From: Janthinobacterium sp. UMAB-56 | GTDB lineage: Bacteria > Pseudomonadota > Gammaproteobacteria > Burkholderiales > Burkholderiaceae_D | Reading direction: 5' to 3' | DNA: 64,000 bases | NCBI RefSeq assembly: GCF_900095265.1 | Contig: NZ_LT607663.1 | Location: 1-64,000 of the forward strand | Shown here: one piece after another, positions 44,911-55,133 of the stretch | Layout: each line of letters begins with the position of its first letter | How positions within the stretch are numbered: the first letter of the stretch is position 1 | Program-made: the position numbers and the translations under genes | The notes under the pieces: model-generated | The model's database searches: none | What the model was told of the DNA's origin: nothing | Seen by the model: only the letters and a program-made list of their open reading frames with translations

Positions 44911-46473
44911 TCAACGCTGCGCTTCCTGCATCCGACCATTGCGGCCGGGGCCGCCGCGCTCATGGTTGCGCTCCCGCGGCGGATTGGCGCGCTCGCTACC
45001 GCGCGCATCAAAGGGACGCTCGATGCCAGGGCGCGGCTGAGGCCGTTCGGCGCGGGGCCGCTCCTCGCCGCTCCACCCGGGGCGGCCCACCTGGTCTTGC
45101 ACCGGTGGCAAGGCCGGCATCGCCGGCATCAGGGGCTGCGGCGGCTGGACCGGCACGGGTGGCCGATTCGGCTGCATGGGACGCGGCGCCATGTGCGTCT
45201 GGCCATCGTCCGTCTGCAAGCGGCCAGGGCGGTTGACCCAGTCGCGGCGGAAACCATCTTGCTGGCGCGGCGCCTCCACGGGGCGCTGCCAGTTGCCCGC
45301 CGGCGCAGGCGGCGTGCTCAAGGGCATGCTTTGCAGCACCGGTGGCGGCATGATGGTGCGGTGACTGCGTTCGCGTTCACCCGCCACGGAGCGGCGCCCT
45401 TCGGCCACGCGGTTGATGCGGCGTTCATAATCCGCGCTGGCGCGGTAGCCGGGCACGTAGCGCTCGTGCGGCGCCAAGGGAAACCAGCCCACGTCGGGGC
45501 GCGATCCTTGCTGCGGCCGAGCATTCGGCCCATGAACACCACCGACCCAGCCCACCAGGGCCGGCGCCCAAGGCACGCGGGCGCGCTCGCGGCCAGGGGC
45601 CCAGCCCCAGCGGTGGCCCAGCAGCACCCAGCGGCCATAATGCGAGGGTGCATAACCCCACGGCGCATTGTCGACCCAGGTCCAGCCCCATGGCGCGATC
45701 CACGTCCAGCGCCCGTCGCTGTAGGGCGCCCAGCCGGCCGGCACCGTGCTGGGCAGCCACAGGGGGCCATATTGCGCATCGTCCTGCCAGGCGCCATAGC
45801 GGTCCAGCTCTTCATAGCCGGTGGTATCTTCCGTGACATAGCGCAAGGCCGGCGCGGCGGCAGGCAAGGCTACGGGCCAGTTGTCGAAGGCGACCCTCTG
45901 CACGGCGCCCGTGCGCAATTGCTCGTCCGTCAACTCGGCGCGCTTGCCCGCCCGCAAGGTCACGCTGCCCGTCGCGCCATCCACCTCGGCCGCCCCGTCG
46001 AGCACGCTGATGACGCTGGTGCCAGGCGGGCGCCCCGCCTCGATGCGTACCCAGCCCGGCTCGGTGAGAGTCACGCGCGCCTGGGCCGTGGTCAGCGCGA
46101 AGCCGCGCAGCGCATCGGGATTGCGCACCCGCACGCTGACTGTGCCATAGCCAAGATGCAGCTTGAAACTGTCGTCATCGAGTTCGCTCACTTCCAGCTC
46201 GGAATCGCCATCGAGGCGCACGGCCGCTGCGCCCACGCGCAATTCGGCCAGCGCACCGCGCTGGGTGGTCAAGCGGTTATCCGTCGTGACGGGCCAGTTC
46301 AGCAGGGCGTTTTGCGCCTCGCCATCGCCGGCGCGCACCAGCACCTGCCCTTCGACAGTAGAAATGCGCCCCACGCGGGCGGGCGGGTCCCCGGCCAGAG
46401 CCAGGGAGCACGCCGACGACAGCAGTACGGCGCACACGGTGTTGAGGAGGGGGAAAGACAGGATCGGACGCAT
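44911..46473 (-). CDS. Exported FecR-domain, Trp/Pro-rich protein (DUF6600-like)
   Basis: The 520-residue protein has a signal peptide (residues 1-27), a FecR-type beta domain at about 35-185 (VGRISTVEGQVLVRAGDGE) and then Trp/Tyr/Gly repeats at about 225-340, such as YGPLWLPSTVPAGWAPY and GRWTWIAPWGWTWVDNAPWG. The C-terminal 170 residues are Pro/Arg-rich and probably disordered. Similar proteins are common in Oxalobacteraceae and have no known role. A periplasmic or surface scaffold is a guess. No TonB receptor or ECF gene adjoins it, unlike classical FecR. Confidence 0.78.
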   Translation of the reverse strand: MRPILSFPLLNTVCAVLLSSACSLALAGDPPARVGRISTVEGQVLVRAGDGEAQNALLNWPVTTDNRLTTQRGALAELRVGAAAVRLDGDSELEVSELDDDSFKLHLGYGTVSVRVRNPDALRGFALTTAQARVTLTEPGWVRIEAGRPPGTSVISVLDGAAEVDGATGSVTLRAGKRAELTDEQLRTGAVQRVAFDNWPVALPAAAPALRYVTEDTTGYEELDRYGAWQDDAQYGPLWLPSTVPAGWAPYSDGRWTWIAPWGWTWVDNAPWGYAPSHYGRWVLLGHRWGWAPGRERARVPWAPALVGWVGGVHGPNARPQQGSRPDVGWFPLAPHERYVPGYRASADYERRINRVAEGRRSVAGERERSHRTIMPPPVLQSMPLSTPPAPAGNWQRPVEAPRQQDGFRRDWVNRPGRLQTDDGQTHMAPRPMQPNRPPVPVQPPQPLMPAMPALPPVQDQVGRPGWSGEERPRAERPQPRPGIERPFDARGSERANPPRERNHERGGPGRNGRMQEAQR

Positions 46474-46576
46474 GGCAGCGCTCCAGGCAGGACTTACAAG
46501 GGTGATTGCTAGCGATTACATCCGCATCCGGCCGGCATCGCAAGCGGGCTTACAAATGTTTGCAAGTTGTCCTGGT

Positions 46577-47218
46577 TCAGGAAGCCGCCTGGCTGCCACG
46601 CTTGACGAAGAACAGGGCGGCGCCGACGGCCATCAGCAAGCCGCCAAAGAAGCGGTTCTGCTTTTTCACGGCGCGCGCGTCGCGGAAAAACCGCTGCATC
46701 GACGATGCCAGGAAAGCGTAGCTGTGCATCACGATCTGATCGATCGTGCACATGGTGACGGCCAGGATCAGCAGTTGCGGCAGTAGCGGCGCCGTGGGGC
46801 TGATGAATTGCGGCAGTACCGCCACCATGAAGATGATGCCCTTCGGATTCGTCACATTGGTCAGAAAACCCGTCAGCACGCGCCGGCGCATGGAAGGCAC
46901 GACAGCATCGGCATGCAGGTCGCCCGTGACGGCCGCCTTGGCGCGCCACTGGGACAGGCCCAGGTAGATCAGGTACAGCGCGCCCACCGTCTTGACGATA
47001 TTGAAGGCCACTTCGGAAGCCAGCAGCAGGGAACCCACGCCGGCGCCGGCGATGCCCAGCACGACAAGCAGTCCCAGCTGCAGGCCGAGGATGGTGGCGC
47101 TGGCTTTTTTCACCCCGTACGACAGGCCGTGCGACATCGACAGCACGGCGCCCGAGCCGGGCGAGACGGCGATGATGGAGGCCGCGATGACAAAGGTGAT
47201 CCAGGTGGCCAGGTGCAT
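46577..47218 (-). CDS. LysE/RhtB-family amino-acid exporter
   Basis: The 213-residue membrane protein has six hydrophobic helices and the family start WITFVIAASIIAVSPGSGAVLSM with GFLTNVTNPKGIIFM in the middle. LysE/RhtB proteins export amino acids or homoserine lactones. ATG 47218 gives the usual N-terminus; an in-frame start at 47248 adds ten residues. It is divergent from the DUF808 gene. Confidence 0.9.
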   Translation of the reverse strand: MHLATWITFVIAASIIAVSPGSGAVLSMSHGLSYGVKKASATILGLQLGLLVVLGIAGAGVGSLLLASEVAFNIVKTVGALYLIYLGLSQWRAKAAVTGDLHADAVVPSMRRRVLTGFLTNVTNPKGIIFMVAVLPQFISPTAPLLPQLLILAVTMCTIDQIVMHSYAFLASSMQRFFRDARAVKKQNRFFGGLLMAVGAALFFVKRGSQAAS

Positions 47219-47337
47219 ACGATGTCCAAAAATGGTGACGAGGAGCAATTTTAACCCAGCCCGTGCGGCCCTGCCGGTTCAGCCTGAGGTAAGATCACCG
47301 TCACGCCTTCCCTTGCCGTACAACCAAGAATAACATC

Positions 47338-47397
47338 ATGAAAAACAACAGTTTCCTCGTACCAAGATTCTCTGCCACCACTGCGGGAGCCCGCTGA
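47338..47397 (+). CDS. Possible 19-residue leader peptide before the DUF808 gene
   Basis: ATG 47338 opens a 19-codon frame whose TGA ends one base before the start of the DUF808 gene. Its last codons cross a GCGGGAGCCCGC palindrome that contains the GGGAG ribosome site of the downstream gene. Translation of the peptide could open this hairpin. No sequence family is evident. Confidence 0.3.
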   Translation: MKNNSFLVPRFSATTAGAR

Positions 47398-47398
47398 G

Positions 47399-48346
47399 AT
47401 GGCCGGCTCCAGCCTGCTGGCCCTGCTCGACGACATCGCCAGCATCCTCGACGACGTTTCCCTGATGACCAAGGTGGCCGCCAAGAAGACGGCCGGCGTG
47501 CTCGGTGACGACCTGGCCCTGAACGCGCAGCAGGTGGCCGGCGTGCGCGCCGAGCGCGAACTGCCCGTCGTGTGGGCCGTCGCCATCGGCTCGCTGAAAA
47601 AAAAGGCCATCCTCGTACCCGCCGCGCTGGCCATCAGCGCATTTGCGCCGTGGGCCATCACGCCGCTGCTGATGGTGGGCGGTGCCTATCTGTGCTTCGA
47701 GGGTTTCGAGAAGATTGCCCACAAGTATCTACATCCGGACGACAGCCACAAGGCCGAACTGGCACAGGCGCTGCGCGACCCGCAAGTCGACCTGGTGGCG
47801 CTGGAAAAGGACAAGATCAAGGGCGCCATCCGCACCGACTTCATTTTGTCGGCGGAAATCATCGTCATCGCCCTGGGCACGGTGGCCACGGCCACCTTCG
47901 CCCAGCAGGTGACCGTCGTCGTCGGCATCGCCATCATCATGACGGTGGGCGTGTATGGCCTGGTGGCCGGCATCGTCAAGCTCGATGACGCGGGATTTTA
48001 TCTGGCCGCGCGCAAGGGTACCGGCGCGCTGATGAATGCCGTGCGCGGCTTTGGCCGCATGCTGGTGTCGGCGGCGCCGAAACTGATGAAATTTCTCTCC
48101 GTGGTGGGCACGCTGGCCATGTTCATGGTCGGCGGCGGCATTTTGACGCACGGCTGGCCGTGGGCCAGCGGCCTGCTGCACCATGCGGAAATTGCCCTCG
48201 GCGGCGTAGCCGGCATCGGCCCCGTGCTGGCAGCCGTCACGCCCAGCCTGATCAACGCCGTGGCCGGCGTCATCGCCGGTGGCCTGGTGCTGGCCGGTGT
48301 CACGGCCGTGTCGGCTTTATTGCGCAGGCTCAAATCGCACAAATGA
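47399..48346 (+). CDS. DUF808 (YedI-like) inner-membrane protein
   Basis: The 315-residue protein matches the YedI/DUF808 family, with the start [17 protein letters not shown], then [18 protein letters not shown] and several membrane helices from about residue 70. The family has no known role. GGGAG lies nine bases before the ATG, inside a small hairpin. The YiaAB-like gene follows 84 bases later. Confidence 0.88.
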   Translation: MAGSSLLALLDDIASILDDVSLMTKVAAKKTAGVLGDDLALNAQQVAGVRAERELPVVWAVAIGSLKKKAILVPAALAISAFAPWAITPLLMVGGAYLCFEGFEKIAHKYLHPDDSHKAELAQALRDPQVDLVALEKDKIKGAIRTDFILSAEIIVIALGTVATATFAQQVTVVVGIAIIMTVGVYGLVAGIVKLDDAGFYLAARKGTGALMNAVRGFGRMLVSAAPKLMKFLSVVGTLAMFMVGGGILTHGWPWASGLLHHAEIALGGVAGIGPVLAAVTPSLINAVAGVIAGGLVLAGVTAVSALLRRLKSHK

Positions 48347-48430
48347 GCTTTCTGGTCTGATGGGACGGCGGGCGCATCCGTGCCTGCCGTCCCGGCCATG
48401 CCGGCGGCGCCCGCTGTCCATGGAGACCCT

Positions 48431-48862
48431 ATGCAGACTACCCCCATCCACCGTCCCAGCAGCGCCTTCATCGGCGCCTCCTGGGCGGCATTGCTGATCG
48501 GCGCCATCACCTATGTGTCCGGCCTGTGGAATGCCGGCATGGCTCTCAACGAAAAGGGCTATTACTTCACGCTGCTCATGTATGGCCTGTTCGCCGCCAT
48601 CTCGCTGCAAAAATCCGTGCGCGACCGCAGCGAGGGTATCGCCGTGACGGGGATTTACTTCGGCCTGTGCTGGGTTTCCGTACTGCTGGCCTTGCTGTTA
48701 TTGACGGTGGGCCTGTGGAACGCCAGCCTGCAAAACAGCGAGAAGGGTTTCTATGCCATGGCATTTCTGCTCAGCCTGTTTGCGGCCGTGGCCGTGCAAA
48801 AGAATGTGCGCGACGTGGCGCGCGCCTCGGCTGGCGCACCGGCCGAGGCGCCGGGAACTTAA
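48431..48862 (+). CDS. YiaA/YiaB-type inner-membrane protein
   Basis: This 143-residue protein has four hydrophobic helices arranged as two YiaAB repeats; each repeat has the GLWNA-M/L...EKG-Y motif followed by a helix and a VQKNVRD or LQKSVRD end. Its function is unknown. TGGAGA precedes ATG 48431. It lies between the DUF808 and GGDEF/EAL genes. Confidence 0.82.
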   Translation: MQTTPIHRPSSAFIGASWAALLIGAITYVSGLWNAGMALNEKGYYFTLLMYGLFAAISLQKSVRDRSEGIAVTGIYFGLCWVSVLLALLLLTVGLWNASLQNSEKGFYAMAFLLSLFAAVAVQKNVRDVARASAGAPAEAPGT

Positions 48863-48907
48863 ACACCGGCGGCGCATCTATCTTTGTATCCATGTCGGGA
48901 GAGGGTG

Positions 48908-51016
48908 ATGGGCGACCAGCAGAAACGTTTACAGATGGCACTGGAGGCGGCCCACATGGCGCTTTGGGATTCGCGCATCGTCGATGGCCAGGTCATTGAT
49001 GGCACGGTCAGCTGGTCGGCCAAGGGCGCCGCCTTGCTGGGCCGGGAAGAACGCGCGCTGACACAGCCATTCCGCACCTTTCTCGACTGGGTGCACGTCA
49101 GCGACCGCAACAAGGTCGTCGGCGTGCTGCAAGATGGCGTGCGCCGGCGTGGCAGCTACGCCCTGCAATACCGCATCGTCTGGCCCGACGGCAGCGAACA
49201 CTGGCTGGCGGCCAAGGCCCAGGTCTTCATGGATGGCGGCGGCCATCCCGAGCGCACGCTGGGCATCATCTGGGATGTCACCGAGCACATGCTGCGCGAA
49301 CTCATGATCGCCGAGCGCAAGGAGCTGGCCGAAGTGACGCTCAGCTCCATCGGTGACGGCGTCATCACCACCGATCCGCGGGGCAAGACGCGCTACCTGA
49401 ACCGCGTGGCCGAGCAATTGACGGGCTGGACCAATGACATGGCGCAGGGCCTGGATATCGGACTGACCTTGCCGCTGGCCGATGAACGCACGGGCGCCGC
49501 CATCGAGCACGTGGCCATGCGCTGCCTGCAACAGCGCCAGGCCATCGGCATATCGAGCCGCTCGCAGCTGATCACGCGCGAAGGGCGGCGCATCGCCATC
49601 GAGGATTCCGCCGCCCCCATCTGGTCGCGCGACGGCGACATCCTCGGCGCCGTCGTCGTGTTTCGCGACGTCAGCCACGAACGCAAGCTGAGCCAGCAGT
49701 TGTCGTGGCAAGCCACGCACGACACCTTGACGGGCTTGATCAACCGGCGCGAGTTCGAACGCCTGGTGGCCGGCGCACTGCGCACGGCCAAGCAGGAAGG
49801 CCACGCGCATGCGCTGCTGTACCTGGACCTGGACCAATTCAAGGTCATCAACGACACCTGCGGCCACGGCGCCGGCGACGTGCTGCTGCAGTTGCTGGCC
49901 AAGATGCTGCAGGGAGAGATGCGCGACAGCGACATCCTGGCCCGCCTCGGTGGCGACGAGCTGGGCGTGCTGCTACCCCACTGTCCGCTCGACCATGCGC
50001 GCCTGATCGGCGACCAGCTGCGCCAGTCCGTCCGCCAATTCCACTTCGCCTGGGACGAAAGCAGCTTCGAGCTGGGCGTGAGCATCGGCATCGTGGAAAT
50101 CAACCAGGACAGCAAGTCCATGAGCGAGTTGCTGAGCGCCGCCGACCAGGCTTGCTACCTGGCCAAGGAACAGGGGCGCAACCGCCTGCACGTGTACCAG
50201 GAGTCCGACGTCATGCTGGCGCAGCGGCATGGTGAAATGCTGTGGATTTCACGCCTGAACGAAGCCTTCGAACACAATTATTTCCGCCTATACGCCATGC
50301 CCATCGTGCACCTGCACGACAGCCCGGAACAGCACTACGAAGTGCTGATCCGCATCCGCAACAGCCAGGGTGATCTGATCTTGCCGGGCGCCTTCATTCC
50401 CGCCGCCGAACGCTACGACATGATGCTGTCCATCGACCGCTGGGTCATTCGCGCCGTCTGCGCGCATATCCGGAGCGTGCGCGACAGCCTGCCGCCCCTG
50501 GAAGCGCTGGCGCAAAGCCTGCGCCGCGCCCCGGCCTTGTATTCCGTCAACCTGTCGGGCATGTCGCTGGCCGACACGGGCCTGCAAGACTACATCACCG
50601 GGCAGTTCGTGCAGTACGCCATTGCGCCCGAGCAAATCTGCTTTGAAATCACGGAAACGGCCGTCATCGCCAACCTGCCCAAGGCGCAAGTATTCATGCG
50701 CCAGCTCAAGGCCATGGGCTGCCGCTTCTCGCTCGATGACTTCGGCAGCGGCTTTTCCTCGTTCGGCTACCTGAAGGCGCTTCCCGTCGACTACCTGAAA
50801 ATCGATGGCGTCTTCGTGCGCGACATCGCCAGCAATGCCATCAACCGCGCGATGGTCAAGGCCATCAATGAAGTGGGCCACGTGATGGGCTTGAAAACGG
50901 TGGCCGAATACGTGGAAAACGCGGAAACCCTGGCCGTCATCCGCGAGTTGGGCATCGATTACGCGCAAGGCTATGCCGTGGGCGGCTTGCGACCGCTGAC
51001 GGCGGGCGTGGATTAG
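48908..51016 (+). CDS. PAS-PAS-GGDEF-EAL cyclic-di-GMP signalling protein
   Basis: The 702-residue protein has two PAS domains (about 5-125 and 135-260), a GGDEF domain (about 270-430) and an EAL domain (about 445-700), without clear membrane helices. The cyclase motif reads GGDEL, which can be active. The phosphodiesterase motif reads EVLIR in place of EALLR, but the ETAVIAN and DDFGSGFSSFGYLK metal-binding runs are kept. It could make, degrade or sense c-di-GMP. GAGAGGG precedes ATG 48908. It is upstream of the aerotaxis gene but separated by the FNR promoter region. Confidence 0.9.
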   Translation: MGDQQKRLQMALEAAHMALWDSRIVDGQVIDGTVSWSAKGAALLGREERALTQPFRTFLDWVHVSDRNKVVGVLQDGVRRRGSYALQYRIVWPDGSEHWLAAKAQVFMDGGGHPERTLGIIWDVTEHMLRELMIAERKELAEVTLSSIGDGVITTDPRGKTRYLNRVAEQLTGWTNDMAQGLDIGLTLPLADERTGAAIEHVAMRCLQQRQAIGISSRSQLITREGRRIAIEDSAAPIWSRDGDILGAVVVFRDVSHERKLSQQLSWQATHDTLTGLINRREFERLVAGALRTAKQEGHAHALLYLDLDQFKVINDTCGHGAGDVLLQLLAKMLQGEMRDSDILARLGGDELGVLLPHCPLDHARLIGDQLRQSVRQFHFAWDESSFELGVSIGIVEINQDSKSMSELLSAADQACYLAKEQGRNRLHVYQESDVMLAQRHGEMLWISRLNEAFEHNYFRLYAMPIVHLHDSPEQHYEVLIRIRNSQGDLILPGAFIPAAERYDMMLSIDRWVIRAVCAHIRSVRDSLPPLEALAQSLRRAPALYSVNLSGMSLADTGLQDYITGQFVQYAIAPEQICFEITETAVIANLPKAQVFMRQLKAMGCRFSLDDFGSGFSSFGYLKALPVDYLKIDGVFVRDIASNAINRAMVKAINEVGHVMGLKTVAEYVENAETLAVIRELGIDYAQGYAVGGLRPLTAGVD

Positions 51017-51098
51017 CCGCCGCCGACAAACAGTGACTTTAAAACAATGCTGCATTGCTATCGCTAAATGCGTGCAAGCACGACCAATCTGGAGGATT

Positions 51099-51112
51099 TT
51101 GATCTACATCAA
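51099..51112. promoter_or_regulatory. FNR box upstream of the aerotaxis receptor
   Basis: TTGATCTACATCAA matches the FNR consensus TTGAT-N4-ATCAA at all ten defined positions. A TACACT -10-like element at 51135-51140 places the box centre at about -41.5 from a start near 51147, as in class II FNR-activated promoters. Confidence 0.88.
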
Positions 51113-51211
51113 TAAATTTGCGCAGGCGACTCCTTACACTGATCTCCATTCTTGCAATTGTGCAAGTCTTACTCACCAATTAGCTGTTTAACTGATCAGG
51201 AAGCCGCGACC

Positions 51212-52870
51212 ATGCGCCAAAATTTGCCAGTGACTAACCGTGAAGTCCTCGTCTTGGACGATCAGGCCATCGTGTCGAAAACGGATATGAACGGCAATAT
51301 CGTGTATGTGAATCCCTACTTCAGCCAGGTCAGCGGCTTCAGCGAGGCAGAGCTGCTCGGTTCGCCCCAGAATATCGTACGCCATCCGGACATGCCGGCC
51401 GAAGCGTTTGCCGACCTGTGGACCTCGATCCAGGCCGGTACGCCGTGGACGGGCCTGGTCAAGAATCGCTGCAAGAACGGCGACTTTTACTGGGTGCGCG
51501 CCAACGTCACGCCCATCCGCGAAGCAGGCAAGACCATCGGCTACATGTCGGTGCGCGTGAAAGCCGACAAAGACCAGGTCAAGGCGACCGAAGAAGCCTA
51601 CGCCGCCATCCGCAACAAGGAAGGTGGCAACATTATCATCAAGAACGGGCAAATCGTGCGCCCGGGCCTGGCGCTCCTGGTGCACAAGCTGACGCACATG
51701 TCGCTCAACCTGCGCATCTGGGCCGCCACCTCCATCGTCAACTGTCTGCAACTGCTGGTGTGCGTCATCAGCCTGTTCGCCAGCGGCGGCAAGATCACCA
51801 ATTACGCCATCTTCGGCGCCACCCTGTTTGGCTTCCTGATCAACGTTTTCCTCTGGTACACCTTGCGCATGTCCGTGCTCAAGCCGCTGGGCAAGGCCCT
51901 GAACGGCGCGCGGGCGATCGCCGCCGGCGACCTGTCGGGCAGTTTTGAAACGGAAAGCACCGATGAAGTGGGACAATTGCTGCGCGCGCTGCAACAGATG
52001 AACAGCAACTTGATCGCCACCATCCGCGACGTGCGCATCAACGTGGAAACCATGGCCGTGGCCACCAAGCAAATTGCCGTCGGCAATATGGATCTCTCGG
52101 GCCGCACGGAATCGCAGGCGGCCAGCCTGGAAGAAACGGCGTCGAGCATCGAGGAATTCTCGTCGACGGTGAAACAGAACGCGGACAACTCGGTGCAGGC
52201 GAACGAGCTGGCCGTGGCCGCCTCGAAAGTGGCCGTGCAGGGCGGCGAGATCGTTGCCGAAGTGATCACCACCATGGACGAGATCAATACCTCGTCGAAG
52301 AAAATCGTCGACATCATCGCCCTGATCGAAGGCATCGCCTTCCAGACCAACATCCTGGCCCTGAACGCGGCCGTGGAAGCGGCCCGCGCGGGCGAACAGG
52401 GCCGCGGCTTCGCCGTCGTGGCGGGCGAAGTGCGCAACCTGGCGCAGCGCTCATCCGTGGCGGCCAAGGACATCAAGCAGCTGATTGAAATTTCCGTCGG
52501 CAAGGTGGGCGCCGGCATGCTGCAGGTGAACCGCGCCGGCGCCACCATGGAACAGGTGGTCAGCTCCGTCAAGCAGGTGACGGCCATCATGCAGGAAATT
52601 TCCATCGCCTCGCGCGAACAGAGCATCGGCGTCGACCAGGTCAACCAGGCCATCGCCCACATGGACCAGGTGACGCAGCAGAACGCGGCTCTGGTGGAAG
52701 AAGCCGCCGCAGCCGCCACGCGCCTGGCGGAAGAAGCGGCCAGCCTGTCGCAAGCCGTGAGCCTGTTCAATTTCGGCAAGATGCCGCCACCGCGCCGTGT
52801 CGCCATGCCTGGCGGCAAGGGAGGCGCCGCGAACGCCGGCAAACCTGCCATGAAACGCCTGGCCGCCTAA
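51212..52870 (+). CDS. aer: Aer-like PAS-domain methyl-accepting chemotaxis protein (aerotaxis receptor)
   Basis: The 552-residue receptor has an N-terminal cytoplasmic PAS domain (residues 10-120) with the Aer hallmark [17 protein letters not shown] and [13 protein letters not shown], expected to bind FAD and sense redox state. Two hydrophobic helices at about 170-222, a HAMP segment and a long signalling domain follow, with the hairpin tip [20 protein letters not shown] (cited by [15 protein letters not shown]). It directs swimming toward preferred oxygen levels. AGGAAG precedes ATG 51212. A perfect FNR box lies upstream, and hemN follows after 24 bases, so it probably heads the hemN-ccoIS operon. 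Confidence 0.9.
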   Translation: MRQNLPVTNREVLVLDDQAIVSKTDMNGNIVYVNPYFSQVSGFSEAELLGSPQNIVRHPDMPAEAFADLWTSIQAGTPWTGLVKNRCKNGDFYWVRANVTPIREAGKTIGYMSVRVKADKDQVKATEEAYAAIRNKEGGNIIIKNGQIVRPGLALLVHKLTHMSLNLRIWAATSIVNCLQLLVCVISLFASGGKITNYAIFGATLFGFLINVFLWYTLRMSVLKPLGKALNGARAIAAGDLSGSFETESTDEVGQLLRALQQMNSNLIATIRDVRINVETMAVATKQIAVGNMDLSGRTESQAASLEETASSIEEFSSTVKQNADNSVQANELAVAASKVAVQGGEIVAEVITTMDEINTSSKKIVDIIALIEGIAFQTNILALNAAVEAARAGEQGRGFAVVAGEVRNLAQRSSVAAKDIKQLIEISVGKVGAGMLQVNRAGATMEQVVSSVKQVTAIMQEISIASREQSIGVDQVNQAIAHMDQVTQQNAALVEEAAAAATRLAEEAASLSQAVSLFNFGKMPPPRRVAMPGGKGGAANAGKPAMKRLAA

Positions 52871-52894
52871 ACCTTTCAAGACTTTACACACATC

Positions 52895-54343
52895 ATGCCT
52901 ACACTACTCAGCAGTGCTTCCGCCGACCTGGATGCCGTGGTCGAGTTCGATCCGCTCATCATCGGCAAGATGAGCCAGTCCGGCCCCCGCTACACCTCGT
53001 ATCCGACCGCCGACCGCTTCCATGCCGACTTCGGCTACGGCAATTTCCTCGAAGCGCTGGCCGCGCTGCGCCTGCGCGGCGGCCGCCGTCCGCTGTCGCT
53101 GTACGTGCATGTGCCGTTCTGCGACACCTTGTGCTACTACTGCGCCTGCAACAAGATCATCACCAAAGACCGCAGCAAGGCCGCCACCTATCTCAGTTAC
53201 CTGAAACAGGAAATCGCCATGCAGGGCAAGCTGTTTGCCGGCATGAACCAGATCGAACAGCTGCATTTCGGCGGCGGCACGCCGACTTACCTGAGCGAAA
53301 AGCAGATGGACGAGCTGATGCTGCATTTGCGCCAGCATTTCGAGTTCGCTTCCGATGAAGACGGCGAATATTCGATCGAAATCGACCCGCGCACCGTGTC
53401 GCGCGAGCGCGTGTTTTCCCTGCGTGCGCAAGGTTTCAACCGCATCAGCCTGGGCGTGCAGGATTTCGACGCCGACGTGCAAAAAGCCGTCAACCGCATC
53501 CAGCCGGAAGCGGAAACGGTAGCCATCATGCAAGCGGCGCGCGACGCCGGTTTCCGCTCGATCAGCATTGACCTGATCTACGGTTTGCCGAAGCAAAGCC
53601 TGGAGACGATGACGGAAACCTTGCGCAAGGTGATCAACGCCAGCCCCGACCGTATCGCCCTGTACCACTACGCGCACATGCCGCATTTGTTCAAGCCGCA
53701 GCGCCGCATCCTCGACGCCGACATGCCCGACAGCGCCACCAAGCTGGCCATGCTGGGCCTGTGCATCGCGCGCCTGACGGCGGCCGGTTATGTCTACATC
53801 GGCATGGACCATTTTGCCAAGCCGACGGACGACCTGGCCGTGGCGCAGCGGCAGGGCCGCCTGCACCGCAACTTCCAGGGCTACTCGACGCGCGCGGAAG
53901 CGGACCTGATCGCCTGCGGCGTGTCGGCCATCAGCTCCGTCGGCGCCGTCTACAGCCAGAATGAGAAAACGCTGGATGCGTACTATGAAAAGCTCGACGA
54001 AGGCGTGCTGCCGATCGCGCGCGGCATCAAGCTCGATACGGACGATTTATTGCGCCGCATCATCATCCAGATGCTGATGTGCAATTTCGAGTTGTCGATC
54101 GCCACCATCGAACAAGCGCATCCCGTGAAGTTCCGCAGCTATTTCGCCGCCGAGCTGGAAAAACTGCGTGAACTGGCGCGCGATGGCTTGCTCGTCATCG
54201 AGGAAGACTGGCTGACGGTGACGCCGAAAGGGCGCTTGCTGATCCGCAATATCTGCATGGTCTTCGACCGCTACCTGACGCAGGCCCGCGCCAACGCGGC
54301 GCCGGATGCGGTGCAGCCGCTGCGCTACTCGAAAACGGTGTAA
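52895..54343 (+). CDS. hemN: Oxygen-independent coproporphyrinogen III oxidase
   Basis: HemN makes protoporphyrinogen IX from coproporphyrinogen III without oxygen, supplying haem when oxygen is scarce. The 482-residue radical-SAM protein has the cluster motif CDTLCYYCACNK, with the SAM region LHFGGGTPTYL and the HemN C-terminal domain. Length is slightly above E. coli HemN (457). It follows the aerotaxis gene and precedes the TauE/UreH-like gene by nine bases. Confidence 0.94.
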   Translation: MPTLLSSASADLDAVVEFDPLIIGKMSQSGPRYTSYPTADRFHADFGYGNFLEALAALRLRGGRRPLSLYVHVPFCDTLCYYCACNKIITKDRSKAATYLSYLKQEIAMQGKLFAGMNQIEQLHFGGGTPTYLSEKQMDELMLHLRQHFEFASDEDGEYSIEIDPRTVSRERVFSLRAQGFNRISLGVQDFDADVQKAVNRIQPEAETVAIMQAARDAGFRSISIDLIYGLPKQSLETMTETLRKVINASPDRIALYHYAHMPHLFKPQRRILDADMPDSATKLAMLGLCIARLTAAGYVYIGMDHFAKPTDDLAVAQRQGRLHRNFQGYSTRAEADLIACGVSAISSVGAVYSQNEKTLDAYYEKLDEGVLPIARGIKLDTDDLLRRIIIQMLMCNFELSIATIEQAHPVKFRSYFAAELEKLRELARDGLLVIEEDWLTVTPKGRLLIRNICMVFDRYLTQARANAAPDAVQPLRYSKTV

Positions 54344-54352
54344 CGCCGCCCG

Positions 54353-55123
54353 ATGAACGCCCTGAGCCTCGTGCCCATGTTCATGGTCGGCCTGGCCGGC
54401 AGCGTGCACTGCATCGGCATGTGCGGCGGCATCGTCGGTGCCCTGTCGCTCAGCGGTGGCGCACCGACGGCGCCAGTCCGCCCGGTCATTTCCATCGCCG
54501 TGGCGCGCCCTGCAATGCAGACAGCCTTGCCATCGAACGTGCTGCGCGTGCTGGCCTACAACGGCGGGCGCATAGGCAGCTATATGCTGGCCGGCGCCCT
54601 GGCTGGCAGCCTGGCCGGCGCAGGCATGCTGCACATGGCGTCACTGCAGGTGGCCGGCTACTGGCTGGCCAACCTGATGCTCGTCGCCCTGGGCCTGTAC
54701 CTGATGGATGCCTGGCGTGGCCTGGCCCACCTGGAAGCGGCCGGCAACGTCGTCTGGCGCCGCGTGCGGCCACTGCTGAAGCCCTTGATGCCCATGGATA
54801 GCGTTTTCAAGGCGCTGGCCGTGGGCGGGCTGTGGGGCTGGGTGCCGTGCGGCATGGTCTACAGCGCCCTGCTGACGGCCATGCTGCAAGGTTCGGCCCT
54901 CAACGGCGCGGCCACCATGGCCGCCTTCGGCCTGGGCACCTTGCCCACCCTGCTGGGCATGGGCTTGCTGGGCACGCGGCTGCGCGCACAGATGCAGCGC
55001 CGCCCCGTGCGCATCGCCAGCGGCTTGCTGGTGCTGGGCTTTGGCTTGCTGGGCCTGCTGCGCGCCGCTAACGGCGTGTCGCTGGGCTGGCTCGACGCCC
55101 TGTGCGTGACGGGTCATCCATGA
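54353..55123 (+). CDS. UreH/TauE-SafE-like membrane protein of the cbb3 assembly cluster
   Basis: The 256-residue protein has six hydrophobic helices and the motif GSVHCIGMCGG near its start, with GGLWGWVPCGMVYS midway; both are typical of the UreH-like/DsbD-related membrane family. Genes of this type often sit beside ccoI and ccoS in cbb3 clusters. The paired cysteines suggest copper or thiol handling during oxidase assembly, which is inference. Confidence 0.82.
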   Translation: MNALSLVPMFMVGLAGSVHCIGMCGGIVGALSLSGGAPTAPVRPVISIAVARPAMQTALPSNVLRVLAYNGGRIGSYMLAGALAGSLAGAGMLHMASLQVAGYWLANLMLVALGLYLMDAWRGLAHLEAAGNVVWRRVRPLLKPLMPMDSVFKALAVGGLWGWVPCGMVYSALLTAMLQGSALNGAATMAAFGLGTLPTLLGMGLLGTRLRAQMQRRPVRIASGLLVLGFGLLGLLRAANGVSLGWLDALCVTGHP

Positions 55124-55133
55124 AAAGAATCGT

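Noticed and set aside
44668-46512. A 614-codon open frame on the plus strand, opposite the FecR-domain gene
   Set aside because: It is Arg/His/Gly-rich with no domain, no signal and no ribosome site. The minus-strand frame has a signal peptide, a FecR domain and Trp-rich repeats. The plus frame is a by-product of high G+C.
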